Shown here: positions 24,363-35,729 of the stretch, piece by piece
Layout of the letters: every line of letters starts with the position of its first letter
Numbering within the stretch: the stretch's first letter is position 1
DNA from: CAVXAE01 sp044225565
GTDB taxonomy: Bacteria > Pseudomonadota > Gammaproteobacteria > Steroidobacterales > Steroidobacteraceae
Direction of reading: 5' to 3'
Assembly: GCA_044225565.1 (NCBI GenBank)
Contig: JBGAIL010000018.1
Coordinates: 1 to 40,175, forward strand
DNA: 40,175 bases
Notes under the pieces: generated by a model
What the model was told of the DNA's origin: nothing
Database searches by the model: none
What the model saw: the letters and a program-made list of their open reading frames with translations, nothing else
Translations under genes and position numbers: made by a program

Positions 24363-24382
24363 AGACCTTCCTCTTCGCCACA

Positions 24383-24410
24383 GGCCGGCAAAGCCGCGCC
24401 TTTGCCGGCC
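24383..24410 (+). terminator. Hairpin after the M23 gene
   Basis: GGCCGGCAAAG (24383-24393) and CTTTGCCGGCC (24400-24410) form a perfect 11-bp stem with a 6-nt loop, 20 bases after the M23 stop. There is no T-run behind it. It is probably a terminator or 3'-end stabiliser separating the riboswitch transcript from secA. Confidence 0.55.
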
Positions 24411-24472
24411 AGAGCAAGCCGGCGCGCTCCGCGGAAATCGCCGCCAGGCAGCCGCCAATTGAATAAGTCCCG

Positions 24473-24478
24473 TACAAT
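24473..24478 (+). promoter_or_regulatory. Likely -10 element of the secA promoter
   Basis: TACAAT lies 38 bases before the secA GTG. No good -35 is seen at 16-18 bases upstream. TTGAAT at 24459-24464 is too close to serve as one. Confidence 0.4.
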
Positions 24479-24516
24479 ACGCGCCCTTTTTCGGGCTGCC
24501 GGTTTGGGACTTCTAA

Positions 24517-27293
<2,777 letters not shown>

Positions 27294-27331
27294 CGCATCC
27301 GGCCGAGTTTGCGGCCGCGCCGCAACGTCCG

Positions 27332-27715
27332 ATGCCGTTGGTACGACGCGATTCGGAGTGGTGGCTGCGGCGTTGTTCCATGCGGCGGGACAGGTGCTCA
27401 TGGCCGGCCGGCGGATGGGAATTCCCCGGCGGCAAGACGCGGCTGGAGAGAGCGAGGAGCAAGCGCTCGCGCGCGAGCTGCAGGAAGGGCTCGGGCGCGG
27501 ATGCAGCGGCCGTCCATTCATGGCCCTGCATCACGAGTACGACGACTACGCGGTCGACCTGTCCATGTGGGTGGTGGACGGCTACGACGGCGAGCCCCAG
27601 GGCCTCGACGGCCAGGGGCTGAAATGGGTCGAGCCGGCGCGGCTGCTGCAGGAGGACATGCTCGAGGCCGATCGGCCGTTCATCGAAGCTTTGCAGCGCC
27701 TCGTGGCCGCGCTGA
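27332..27715 (+). pseudogene. mutT: Nudix hydrolase, MutT-like, frame disturbed
   Basis: A MutT-type 8-oxo-dGTP pyrophosphohydrolase commonly follows secA in related bacteria. The pieces are VVAAALFHAAGQVLMAGRR (about 27355-27412), GGWEFPGGK (about 27412-27438) in a second frame, then AGESEEQALARELQE (27444-27486) back in the first. Together these form a Nudix box GX5EX7REUXEEXGU split by indels. The family continues with PFMALHHEYDDYAVDLSMWVVDG and WVEPARLLQEDMLEADRPFIEAL. An ATG at 27332 and a TGA at 27713-27715 are in the same net frame, 127 codons apart, the normal family length. Errors like those in secA are the likely cause; true loss is possible. Confidence 0.75.
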
Positions 27716-27752
27716 TTCGATTGGCAAAAGTGCGGACATCGGCTTCGATGCC

Positions 27753-27780
27753 GGCGGCAAAAAGCGTGGCTTTTGCCGCC
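27753..27780 (+). terminator. Hairpin after the Nudix gene
   Basis: GGCGGCAAAA (27753-27762) and TTTTGCCGCC (27771-27780) are a perfect inverted repeat; the inner GC/GC pair extends it with one bulged A. The T-run is inside the arm rather than after it. It probably marks the end of the secA-mutT transcript. Its arms resemble those of the hairpin at 24383-24410 (GGCAAA/TTTGCC core). Confidence 0.5.
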
Positions 27781-27844
27781 TGCGCCGATCAACTATGGGC
27801 GGCGTGTACAATGCGCTCCCGCTCTGCCGCTGATGGGATCCGCC

Positions 27845-28243
27845 ATGGCTTCGCAACCCGATCTGCCCGAAATCAAGCTCGATCCGGCGAGCCTGTACCG
27901 CGAGGAAGTGTTCACGGATCGCCGTACCGGCACCGTGCGCAGGATGACGCCCGTCACCGCGAGCGGCGCGGACGACGCCTCCCGGCAGGTGCTGTTCGCA
28001 GGGCAGACCCAGTTGCTCACCCCCGCTGGCGTGCTGCCTCTGGCCTTCGAGATCGAGGCGAAGACGCTCGAGGAGGCGCTGCAGAAGTTTCCCGAAGGCG
28101 TGAAGGTGGCGCTCGAGCAGGCCATCGAGGAAGCGCGCGAGATGCGCCGTGAGGCGAGCTCCCGCATCGTGGTGCCTGAAGTGGGTGCGGCCGGAGTCGG
28201 CCCGGGGCCGGGCGCGGGTGGCGGGAAGATCAAGTTCCCGTGA
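27845..28243 (+). CDS. Conserved hypothetical cytoplasmic protein
   Basis: 132 residues, acidic in the middle, with no signal peptide or membrane segment. The start MASQPDLPEIKLDPASLYREE at ATG 27845 is chosen over ATG 27833 (four codons upstream). Visible features are a compact N-terminal part with YREEVFTDRRTGTVRRMTPV, a VLFAGQTQLLTPAGVLPLAFEIEA block, a helical stretch ALEQAIEEAREMRREASSR, and a Gly/Pro-rich C-terminal tail ending GGKIKFP. A -10-like TACAAT lies at 27807-27812 without a clear -35. I do not recognise a functional family. The reading frame, codon use and clean end argue for a real gene. Confidence 0.75.
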   Translation: MASQPDLPEIKLDPASLYREEVFTDRRTGTVRRMTPVTASGADDASRQVLFAGQTQLLTPAGVLPLAFEIEAKTLEEALQKFPEGVKVALEQAIEEAREMRREASSRIVVPEVGAAGVGPGPGAGGGKIKFP

Positions 28244-28309
28244 CGCACGGGGCGCGGCCCTCTGAAACCAAAGGCAACCCAGGCGTCATCCCACTGAGCT
28301 GAGGCGCCC

Positions 28310-30919
28310 ATGAGCTCCGAAGCGCCCGAAGACGAAGGCGACGAAGGCTCGACACGATTCATCGGCTCCAAGCGCTTCTGGGGCTGGGCGCAGGCCTTCG
28401 TGGCGGCGGTGGTGTTCGCCGCGGTCATCCTCACCATCCACAAAGTGCTGGCGGAATACCCGCTGCACGCCATCATCGCCGAGCTGCGCGGCATCCCGCT
28501 GAAGTCCGTCACCGCAGCCGGCCTGCTCACCGCGCTCAGCTACTCGCTGCTGACCCTGCACGACAAGTTCGGTCTGCGCTACGCGGGCGTCCAGTTGCCG
28601 TATCCCCGCGCGGCCATGACTTCGTTCGCCGCGTACGCGTTCGGGCACAACTTCGGTTTCTCGGCGCTCACGGGCGGTGCGGTGCGCTACCGCATGTACT
28701 CGGCGCTGGGTGTGAATGCCACCGAGGTGGCGACGGTCGCCGTGTTCTGCGGACTCGCGACCATCATGGGCCTGGCGGTGGTCGGCGGCGCCGCGCTCTT
28801 CGTTGCGCCGCCCGCGTCTTCCGCGATGCACCTGGGGCACACGTGGACGCGTGTGGTCGGCGTGTTGCTGATCCTGTTCGCGCTGGCCTACCTCGCCTGG
28901 GCTTCCTTCGCTCGCGGCCGTATCCAGATCGGCTCCTGGTCACTGCGCCCGCCTGGTGCGCTGCTGGCTCTGGTGCAGATCGGCGTGGCGGTGACGGACT
29001 TGCTGGTGGCGGGCGGCGTGGTCTGGGTGCTGCTGCCGGAAGCGGCGCACGTGGAATTCGCGGCGTTCATCGCCACGTTCGCGATCGCCATCGTCGCCGG
29101 GATGGTGAGCCAGGTGCCGGGAGGCCTGGGCGTGTTCGAAGGGGTGTTGCTCGTCTCGTTGCCGCAGGTACCTGCGCCGCAGCTGCTGGGCGCCTTGCTG
29201 GCCTACCGCGCCATCTACTACCTGGCGCCGCTCGTCACGGCTGCATTGCTGCTTGGCGCACACGAGCTGGTGCTGGTGCGCGGGCATATCGCGAAGGCCG
29301 GCGCGCTCGCGCGCGTAGCACCGGTGCTGCGGCCTGTGGCGCCGCAGTTCATCGGGGCGCTCGTATTCCTGGCGGGCACGGTGCTCCTGATTTCTGGCGC
29401 CACCCCCGGCATCGACGCGCGCTTGCGGGAAGTGCGGCACATCCTGCCGCTGCCCTTGCTGGAGCTCTCGCATCTCGCGGGCAGCGTGGCGGGAGTGGGG
29501 CTGCTTATCCTCGCTCGCGGGCTGTATCGGCGGCTGAATGCCGCCTATCACATGACGTTCTGGCTGCTGGTGGCAGGCATCGTCGCCTCGCTGTTCAAAG
29601 GATTCGACGTGGAAGAGGCCACGTTCCTCGCGGTGACGCTGCTCGTGCTGCGGCTCGCGAGCGGAGAGTTCTATCGTCCGGCAGGCCTCTTCGCGCAACG
29701 GCTCTCGCCGGCGTGGTTCGTGAGCGTGGCGATCATCCTCGCGCTCTCGGTGTGGATCGGCTTTCTGACCTACCGCCACGTGCCGTATTCCAACGATCTC
29801 TGGTGGACGTTCGCGCTGCATGGCGACGCTTCACGAATGCTGCGCGCATCGTTCGCGGCTTCGGTGATCCTGGCGGCGTTTCTGCTGGCCTACTGGCTGC
29901 ATCCAGCGCGCGAGCCGGCGCGCAGCGCTTCTTCCGACGATCTGGAGAAGGCACAGGCGGCGCTGCAGCATTCCTCCTCCAGCGTCGGCAACGTCGTGCT
30001 GACGGGGGACAAGCGCATCCTGTTCCATCCTGCAGGCGATGCATTCGTGATGTATCAGGTGTCCGGCAGGAGCTGGATCGCGCTCGGCGATCCAGTGGGA
30101 CCTATCGGGCGCCACGCCGAGCTCGTCTGGTCGTTCCGCGAGCTGGTGGATCGTTGTGGCGGGCAGGTGGTGTTCTATCAGGTGAGCGGGCAGTCGCTGC
30201 CGCTCTACGTGGACCTGGGCCTTTCGCTCACCAAGCTCGGCGAGGAGGCGCGAGTGGATCTCGCGGCCTTCACGCTTCAAGGCAGTCGCGCCGCGGATCT
30301 GCGGCAATCCCATCGCCGTGCACAGCGTTCCGGGCTCAGCTTCGAGATCGTGCCGGCGGAAGGTGTCGGCGCGCTGTTGCCGCGCCTTCGCGCAGTCTCC
30401 GATGCGTGGCTCGGCGAGAAAGCGACGCGCGAGAAGGGATTCTCGGTGGGCGCGTTCGATGAGGCCTACCTCACGCGGCTGCCGGTTGCCGTCGTGCGAT
30501 GCGAGGGCCACGTGGTCGCGTTCGCCAACCTGTGGCCCACTGCGACCAAAGACGAGCTGTCGGTGGACCTGATGCGCTTCGGGCCGGATGCGCCGCCGAG
30601 CACCATGGACTACCTGTTCATCGAGCTGATGCTGTGGGGGCAGGCGCAGGGGTATCGCTGGTTCAATCTCGGCATGGCGCCGCTTTCCGGCCTCGAGAAC
30701 CGCGCGCTCGCGCCGCTGTGGCACCGCGTGGGCAGCTTCCTGTACCGCAACGGCGAGTCGTTCTACAACTTCGAGGGCCTGCGGCGCTTCAAGGAGAAGT
30801 TCCATCCTCGTTGGGAGCCGCGGTATCTCGCTTCCGCGGGCGGCATGCGGCTGCCGCGGGCGCTGCTCGACGTGTCGACGTTGATATCAGGCGGGCTGCG
30901 GGAGCTCGTGGTGAAGTGA
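28310..30919 (+). CDS. mprF: Bifunctional phosphatidylglycerol lysyltransferase/flippase MprF
   Basis: Adds an amino acid (usually lysine or alanine, from aminoacyl-tRNA) to phosphatidylglycerol and flips the product, lowering surface charge and giving resistance to cationic peptides. It has 869 residues. After an acidic N-terminal tail there are about 14 membrane segments (residues about 25-530), including the conserved FGHNFGFSALTGGAVRYRMY and VSQVPGGLGVFEGVLL blocks of the flippase. The C-terminal DUF2156 synthase (about 550-850) has GDKRILFHPAGDAFVMYQV, SWIALGDPVGP, RQSHRRAQRSGLSFEI and YRWFNLGMAPLSGLENRALA. The length fits full two-domain MprF. The ATG at 28310 lies 66 bases after the hypothetical gene. 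The tRNA specificity cannot be read from sequence. Confidence 0.95.
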   Translation: MSSEAPEDEGDEGSTRFIGSKRFWGWAQAFVAAVVFAAVILTIHKVLAEYPLHAIIAELRGIPLKSVTAAGLLTALSYSLLTLHDKFGLRYAGVQLPYPRAAMTSFAAYAFGHNFGFSALTGGAVRYRMYSALGVNATEVATVAVFCGLATIMGLAVVGGAALFVAPPASSAMHLGHTWTRVVGVLLILFALAYLAWASFARGRIQIGSWSLRPPGALLALVQIGVAVTDLLVAGGVVWVLLPEAAHVEFAAFIATFAIAIVAGMVSQVPGGLGVFEGVLLVSLPQVPAPQLLGALLAYRAIYYLAPLVTAALLLGAHELVLVRGHIAKAGALARVAPVLRPVAPQFIGALVFLAGTVLLISGATPGIDARLREVRHILPLPLLELSHLAGSVAGVGLLILARGLYRRLNAAYHMTFWLLVAGIVASLFKGFDVEEATFLAVTLLVLRLASGEFYRPAGLFAQRLSPAWFVSVAIILALSVWIGFLTYRHVPYSNDLWWTFALHGDASRMLRASFAASVILAAFLLAYWLHPAREPARSASSDDLEKAQAALQHSSSSVGNVVLTGDKRILFHPAGDAFVMYQVSGRSWIALGDPVGPIGRHAELVWSFRELVDRCGGQVVFYQVSGQSLPLYVDLGLSLTKLGEEARVDLAAFTLQGSRAADLRQSHRRAQRSGLSFEIVPAEGVGALLPRLRAVSDAWLGEKATREKGFSVGAFDEAYLTRLPVAVVRCEGHVVAFANLWPTATKDELSVDLMRFGPDAPPSTMDYLFIELMLWGQAQGYRWFNLGMAPLSGLENRALAPLWHRVGSFLYRNGESFYNFEGLRRFKEKFHPRWEPRYLASAGGMRLPRALLDVSTLISGGLRELVVK

Positions 30920-30975
30920 GCCAGCGGAACTGGAGCAGTCCCGTGGCATCGATACGCGCCTGATCACGGAGGGCG

Positions 30976-33900
30976 TTACAGCTGCCGGATCCTGATATTG
31001 CGGAAGCGTACGGCATCACCATGGTCCTGCAGGCCGATGCGTCCCTTGCGGCTCGCGCCGAATTCGGGGAAGTCGGCGAACTTGCTGCGGTCGAGCAGGC
31101 GTCGCCATTCAGGCGTGGACGTATCGTATTCGACGAGCTTGTGCCCGTTCAGCCAGTGCTCGACGCGGGTGCCGCGCACCAGGATGCGCGCGCGATTGTA
31201 TTGCCCGGGCGGACGGGTGACGTCGAAGCGCGGCTCGATGAGATCGTAGGCGCTGCCGGCCCGGTGCAGCCGGTCGCGTCCGTCCTCGTGCTTCTCGTCG
31301 TCGAGCACCTGCATCTCCGGCGCCCATTGCCAGATTTCCTCGGGCGTCTCGCTCACCCTGTAGAAAACACCGCTGTTACCGCCCCGGGCGATCTGCCATT
31401 CGAGCTCGAGCTCGAAATCCCCGAACGCCTCGTCCGTGACGATGTCGCCTCCTGCGCCGCCGGGGGCCAGCGTGAGCGCGCCCTGTGAGGCCGTCCATCC
31501 GCGCCCGACGCCTTTACCGCGAAATGCATGCCACCCGCGGGTGCTGCGGCCATCGAACAACAGCTTCCAGCCCGCGGCGCGCTGTGCCTCCGTAAGCGTG
31601 TTGGGTGCCGGTGACGCTCCGCTGCCGAACCGTTCTCCCGGCAAATCTTTCGGCAGCGCGTTGACCGTGCACCAGGTCTCGGTCGCCCACAGCTCCCGGT
31701 TGCTCTCGGCGATCATGGGATTGGCGAGCCGTGCATACAGCACGTGCCCAGGCCGGATACCGTGGACTTCCAGGAATACCCGACGCCGATCCGGCGAGAC
31801 GTGCGCCGAGCGCACCTGCAGTGTCCGCTCACCGACCTTGGGGCCACCGTATTCGGCAGTCGGCACGTAGGTCCACTGCCTGACCTCGTAATCCGCCGGC
31901 GCCTCGCCATCGCCCGCACGTATCGGCTCCGTGAACGCGAGTTCCATGCCATCCGAGCGCAGCTGCACGTCCAGCATCTCGAACGTGGGGGCGCCGGTGT
32001 AGGTGAGCTTCTGCAGCCCGTACCAGAGCTTTCCCTCCTGGCCCCAGTTGCCCGGATTGCCGATGCCGCCCACGTAGATCGCGCCGTCTGGCCCGACGAT
32101 CGCACGGTTGATCCCGGCCTCGAGGCCCTGGGTGAACGGAATGACGCAACCCTGGTGCCGCCCCTCGACCTTCTGCGCCACGATGCGGTTCAGACCGCCG
32201 TGCGTGACGTCGCCGTACAGCATCTGATTGCGATAGGGGCCGAAGTCGAAGCGCAGGGGCTGGCTCGGCGAGTTGGCTACTTCGTCCTGCGGCAGCCACA
32301 CGAGCGGAGGCGTCACGGGCGTATCGCGCGTGCCAGCGGGATCTACCGCGTGCGAGCCATAGAACGCGCCCCGCTCGAGGCGCACGATCTTGTTGGCCGG
32401 CAGCCAGTCGCCCTGGTTGTCGGCGATGTAGAGCTCGCCGTCGATTCCGGGCCCGATGCCGTTGGGCGTGCGCAGCCCCTTGGCGATGTACTCGATGGCG
32501 CCCGTGGCTTTCTCGATGCGCATCACCTTGCCGCGGTCCGGGATCTGTGGCTGGGCCGAGGCGCCGCCCGGCAGGATCTCGGTGGCGAGTGTCGCGTAGA
32601 AGTGGCCGTCGCGGTACTCGAGCCCGAACGCGAAGAGATGGAAGTTCGAGTTGACGCCCCACGCATCCGTGACCGTGCGGTACTCGTCGACGATGCCGTC
32701 GCCGTCCGAATCGACGAGCTTCGTGAGCTCGTGCTTCTGCAGCACGTACGGGACGCCGTCGACGACCTTGAGCCCCAGCGGCTCGAGCAGCCCGCTCGCG
32801 ATCTCCTTCACCCGGATCTGCTCCGGATCCGCAGCCGAGAGATTGTCGAGCACATGGACGGAGCCGCGCGCATCCCAGGTGCTCACGAGCAGCCGCCCGT
32901 CGGGCAGGAAGTCGAGGCCGCCCACCATGGGCTTGAAGGACTGCGGCCGGATCGTGGAAAGGCGAAAGCTCGGATGCACGCCTTCGAGCGGGCGGCGGTC
33001 TCCAGGCGCCCCCGCTCCTGCGGGGTGACCCGTGGTGTCCTCGTCCTCGTCGGGTTCTTCCGCGCCAGGACCCAGCGGGTGAGTGGCTTGCTCACCGTGC
33101 GCGTCGTCGGGATCGAACGTCGTCAGGATGTACCGGGCGATCGTCGCAGCGTCATCCGCCGTCATGCCCTGGTGAGCCACCATGACGGCATCGCCCCACT
33201 CTCCGCCACCGCCCTCGCGGATCTTGCGCGCCAGTCCCGCGACGGTCTGCTCGCTGGTGCGGTAGCGCTCGGCGATTTGCTTGTAGGACGGACCGATGGT
33301 GCGCTCGGTGGGGTTGTGGCAGGCGGCGCAGTCGCTGCTGGCGATGAGTTGCTCGGGCGGTGACAGCTTTGCGCGCGCGGGATCCACTGCAGCCACGGGT
33401 TCGGGAAAGCGCATCAGGAGGCGCCTCTCGGCGTTCGATTCGAGCGCAAGCCGCGCAAGCTGGCGCCCGCCGCCGTGGTCGAGGATCCGCACACCTTCCT
33501 GTGAGTCGAGCGCGGTGAAGGTGAATTCCAGCTCCACCCGCAGGCCGGCGGGCGCGCCTTTCATCGTGAACGTGCGTTCGAGCCCGAGCGAGCCGTCCGA
33601 CATCGTTCGCGCCTCCGGGCGCTCCTGGATCTCGATCGGTGGTTGTCCCTCGAGCGCGAGCGAGTAGAGCAGGTAGACCTGTCCGCCGCTGAAGCGATGG
33701 CCCCCATAGCGCACGCGAGGTGTGAGATCTTCTCCGGGACGCACGAAGTGCCAGGGCTCCTCGATCGCACCCGACAGCAGCGGCTGGCCCAGCGACATCG
33801 GCTGCGGGCCGTGATGCGCGTTGTAGACGGCACCATCCAGGTTGACGCCGCCGGACCAGACGCGATGCAGCGTCGCCTGCTGCGCGTCGTAGGCCACCCA

Positions 33901-34122
33901 CAGCTGCGGAGCAAGCGCCGCGACCAGCATGCGGGGCCGATCGTCCAGCACCAGACGGAATACCCAGGGGTCGTGCCCCCGCTCGCGCACGGGAGGTTTT
34001 CCCACTTCGCGGCATCCAGCGATCGCCAGTGCCAGAGCTGGAACCAGGACCAGAGCCCGCGCCAGAATCAGCGCCAGCACTGGAACAACCGCTCGCCCCG
34101 CGGCCGAGTCTCTCGCAGTCAC
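30976..34122 (-). CDS. Lipoprotein with cytochrome c, sugar-dehydrogenase-like beta-propeller and DUF1080 domains
   Basis: 1048 residues. A GTG at 34122 starts an N-terminal hydrophobic segment ending in the lipobox AIAGC (Cys about 37), so it is probably a lipoprotein. Order: a beta-rich domain (about 50-250, DPWVFRLVLDDRPRMLVAAL, VNLDGAVYNAHHGPQPMSLG), a cytochrome c haem site CAACH at 265-269, a linker of acidic/Gly/Pro residues, a beta-propeller of the glucose/sorbosone dehydrogenase type (about 390-760, VDSDGDGIVDEYRTV, YIADNQGDWLPANKIVR, AIVGPDGAIYVGGIGNPGNWG), and a C-terminal DUF1080 domain (about 855-1048, LLFDGRSTRGWHAF, GNSGVFYRVS, IGLQDHGDAVRFRNIRIRQL). DUF1080 is the 3-keto-disaccharide hydrolase family. 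It is coupled to the GH27 gene by a one-base overlap (TAGTG). The substrate is unproven. Confidence 0.9.
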   Translation of the reverse strand: MTARDSAAGRAVVPVLALILARALVLVPALALAIAGCREVGKPPVRERGHDPWVFRLVLDDRPRMLVAALAPQLWVAYDAQQATLHRVWSGGVNLDGAVYNAHHGPQPMSLGQPLLSGAIEEPWHFVRPGEDLTPRVRYGGHRFSGGQVYLLYSLALEGQPPIEIQERPEARTMSDGSLGLERTFTMKGAPAGLRVELEFTFTALDSQEGVRILDHGGGRQLARLALESNAERRLLMRFPEPVAAVDPARAKLSPPEQLIASSDCAACHNPTERTIGPSYKQIAERYRTSEQTVAGLARKIREGGGGEWGDAVMVAHQGMTADDAATIARYILTTFDPDDAHGEQATHPLGPGAEEPDEDEDTTGHPAGAGAPGDRRPLEGVHPSFRLSTIRPQSFKPMVGGLDFLPDGRLLVSTWDARGSVHVLDNLSAADPEQIRVKEIASGLLEPLGLKVVDGVPYVLQKHELTKLVDSDGDGIVDEYRTVTDAWGVNSNFHLFAFGLEYRDGHFYATLATEILPGGASAQPQIPDRGKVMRIEKATGAIEYIAKGLRTPNGIGPGIDGELYIADNQGDWLPANKIVRLERGAFYGSHAVDPAGTRDTPVTPPLVWLPQDEVANSPSQPLRFDFGPYRNQMLYGDVTHGGLNRIVAQKVEGRHQGCVIPFTQGLEAGINRAIVGPDGAIYVGGIGNPGNWGQEGKLWYGLQKLTYTGAPTFEMLDVQLRSDGMELAFTEPIRAGDGEAPADYEVRQWTYVPTAEYGGPKVGERTLQVRSAHVSPDRRRVFLEVHGIRPGHVLYARLANPMIAESNRELWATETWCTVNALPKDLPGERFGSGASPAPNTLTEAQRAAGWKLLFDGRSTRGWHAFRGKGVGRGWTASQGALTLAPGGAGGDIVTDEAFGDFELELEWQIARGGNSGVFYRVSETPEEIWQWAPEMQVLDDEKHEDGRDRLHRAGSAYDLIEPRFDVTRPPGQYNRARILVRGTRVEHWLNGHKLVEYDTSTPEWRRLLDRSKFADFPEFGASRKGRIGLQDHGDAVRFRNIRIRQL

Positions 34123-35729
34123 TACGGCAGCCTCAGTACGACGCTGCCATGGCTCGCCACTCTGGCGCGGTATCTGCCCCGGTCCAGGACGATGTTCCTC
34201 CGATCCCAGACGTCGCGTGCCTCGCGTACGCCATGCAATCCGATACGCGCGGTGTCGAGCTCGACGGTAGCTTCCTTCTCGCCGCGATTGAACAGCGCGA
34301 CTGCGTGGCCTTCCTGCAGCGGCTTCAGCCAGATCTCCGTCTCACCTGATGTAGAGACGCGCCGGCCTTGCACGCCGCGCGGATCCTGATCGATCGCAAT
34401 CATCTCCCTGTGCAGGAGAATAGAGCGGACGGCCGCGGAAAGATCGCGCAGGTCCACGGAGGTGGTGAGCGGGGCGGCCAGCATGCACCACAGGCTGAAC
34501 TGCGTGCGGTATTCCTCCATCGACAGGCGACCCATGCCGACCATCAGGTAGTCCGGGTCGTTCCAGCCTCCGGGACCCGCGTAGGGCGCGAGCCTTCCCT
34601 GCTCGAACGCCTCCGACAGCGATTCCCAGTCGTCGGCGATGTCGCCCGTGGTGCGCCACATGTTGCCGCCCACCCTGGCGCCCCACTCCCATACATCGTC
34701 CTCGCCGTACTGGCAGAGGCCGTAGATGATCGGGCGGCCGCATCTGCGCAGCGCATTGCCCATTTTCTGATACACCCGCCGGGACTGCTTCGGGTGCACC
34801 ACGTTCACGCTGCACGCGTCGTGCTTGATGAAGTCGATGCCCCACTGCGCCCACGTGCGCGCGTCCTGTTCCTCATGATTCAGGCTGCCGGTGTAGCCGG
34901 TGCAGTCATAAGGGCCCGGCGAGGTGCAGAGGCCCACCTTGAGGCCGAGCGAATGAACATAGTCGCAGAGGCCCTTCATGTCCGGGAATTTCCGGTTCGC
35001 GTGCAGCGTGCCGTCCGCGTCGCGCTGCCCCGGCCAGCCCACCTCCATGTTGAGGATGTCGTATCCCGCATCGCGAAGTCCCGAGGAGACCATCGCGCGG
35101 GCCATCTCGCGTATCAGCGCGTCGCTGATCGTCGTCGTGAATCCGTACCATGCGCCCCAGATCATGGGCGGCGTGCGCGCGAGGCCGTTGGGCGGCAGCT
35201 CGACGAGCTCGGGCAAAGGGCCGCCGGCCGGGAAGCGCCCCGAGCCTTGGGGCACCCGGTGGGCCACGAAGCGGCGGAAGGCATCCTTCGGCAGCACCGC
35301 CTGCACCTGGATGACGTGCGGATTGAGCACGTTGGTGTAAGGCCAGTACCGCTCGAAGTCGGCTTCGATCTCGAGCCTGTCGCCCTTCACCACGCCGCGC
35401 ACTTCGAAATACGCTTCCTGGAACCCGAAGCGGTCGCCGTCGATCCAGCCGTGCTCGATCGTCTGATAGCTCTCGCCCGAGGTGTGGATCGCGCGCCCGA
35501 TCAGGCGGCGGCCCACCTGCTCGAGCTCGAAATACACGGGCAGCTCGTCGCCGCTGTCGAGATGGCCGACCAGCACCTTCCACGTGCCGTCGATCGGCGA
35601 AGCGCCCATGGCCCCGCGCACGTTGCGCGTGCCGGCCAGTGCGAGCGAAGAGAGGACGCCACCCAGTAGCCCCCGGCGGTCCAGCATCGATCGCCGGTCG
35701 GCGGATCGTTGGCCTTGCTTGCGCTTCAT
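34122..35729 (-). CDS. GH27 family alpha-galactosidase-like glycoside hydrolase
   Basis: 535 residues with an N-terminal twin-arginine-like signal (DRRGLLGGVLSSLALAG), so it is probably exported folded. Residues about 45-150 form an extra beta domain (DGTWKVLVGHLDSGDELPVYF onwards). The GH27 barrel (about 185-430) shows MIWGAWYGFTTTISDALI, GYDILNMEVGWPGQRDADGTL, HSLGLKVGLCTSPG, GIDFIKHDAC (nucleophile Asp304) and RTTGDIADDW (acid/base Asp363), then a C-terminal beta domain. The GGWNDPDYLMVGM block is also typical. The KHD motif replaces the common KYD. The ATG at 35729 follows the TonB-receptor stop directly. Alpha-galactosidase is most likely; alpha-N-acetylgalactosaminidase or isomaltodextranase-like activity is possible. 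Confidence 0.9.
   Translation of the reverse strand: MKRKQGQRSADRRSMLDRRGLLGGVLSSLALAGTRNVRGAMGASPIDGTWKVLVGHLDSGDELPVYFELEQVGRRLIGRAIHTSGESYQTIEHGWIDGDRFGFQEAYFEVRGVVKGDRLEIEADFERYWPYTNVLNPHVIQVQAVLPKDAFRRFVAHRVPQGSGRFPAGGPLPELVELPPNGLARTPPMIWGAWYGFTTTISDALIREMARAMVSSGLRDAGYDILNMEVGWPGQRDADGTLHANRKFPDMKGLCDYVHSLGLKVGLCTSPGPYDCTGYTGSLNHEEQDARTWAQWGIDFIKHDACSVNVVHPKQSRRVYQKMGNALRRCGRPIIYGLCQYGEDDVWEWGARVGGNMWRTTGDIADDWESLSEAFEQGRLAPYAGPGGWNDPDYLMVGMGRLSMEEYRTQFSLWCMLAAPLTTSVDLRDLSAAVRSILLHREMIAIDQDPRGVQGRRVSTSGETEIWLKPLQEGHAVALFNRGEKEATVELDTARIGLHGVREARDVWDRRNIVLDRGRYRARVASHGSVVLRLP

Noticed and set aside
24459..24478. TTGAAT and TACAAT before secA as a full promoter
   Set aside because: The spacing is only 8 bases; only TACAAT is retained as a possible -10.
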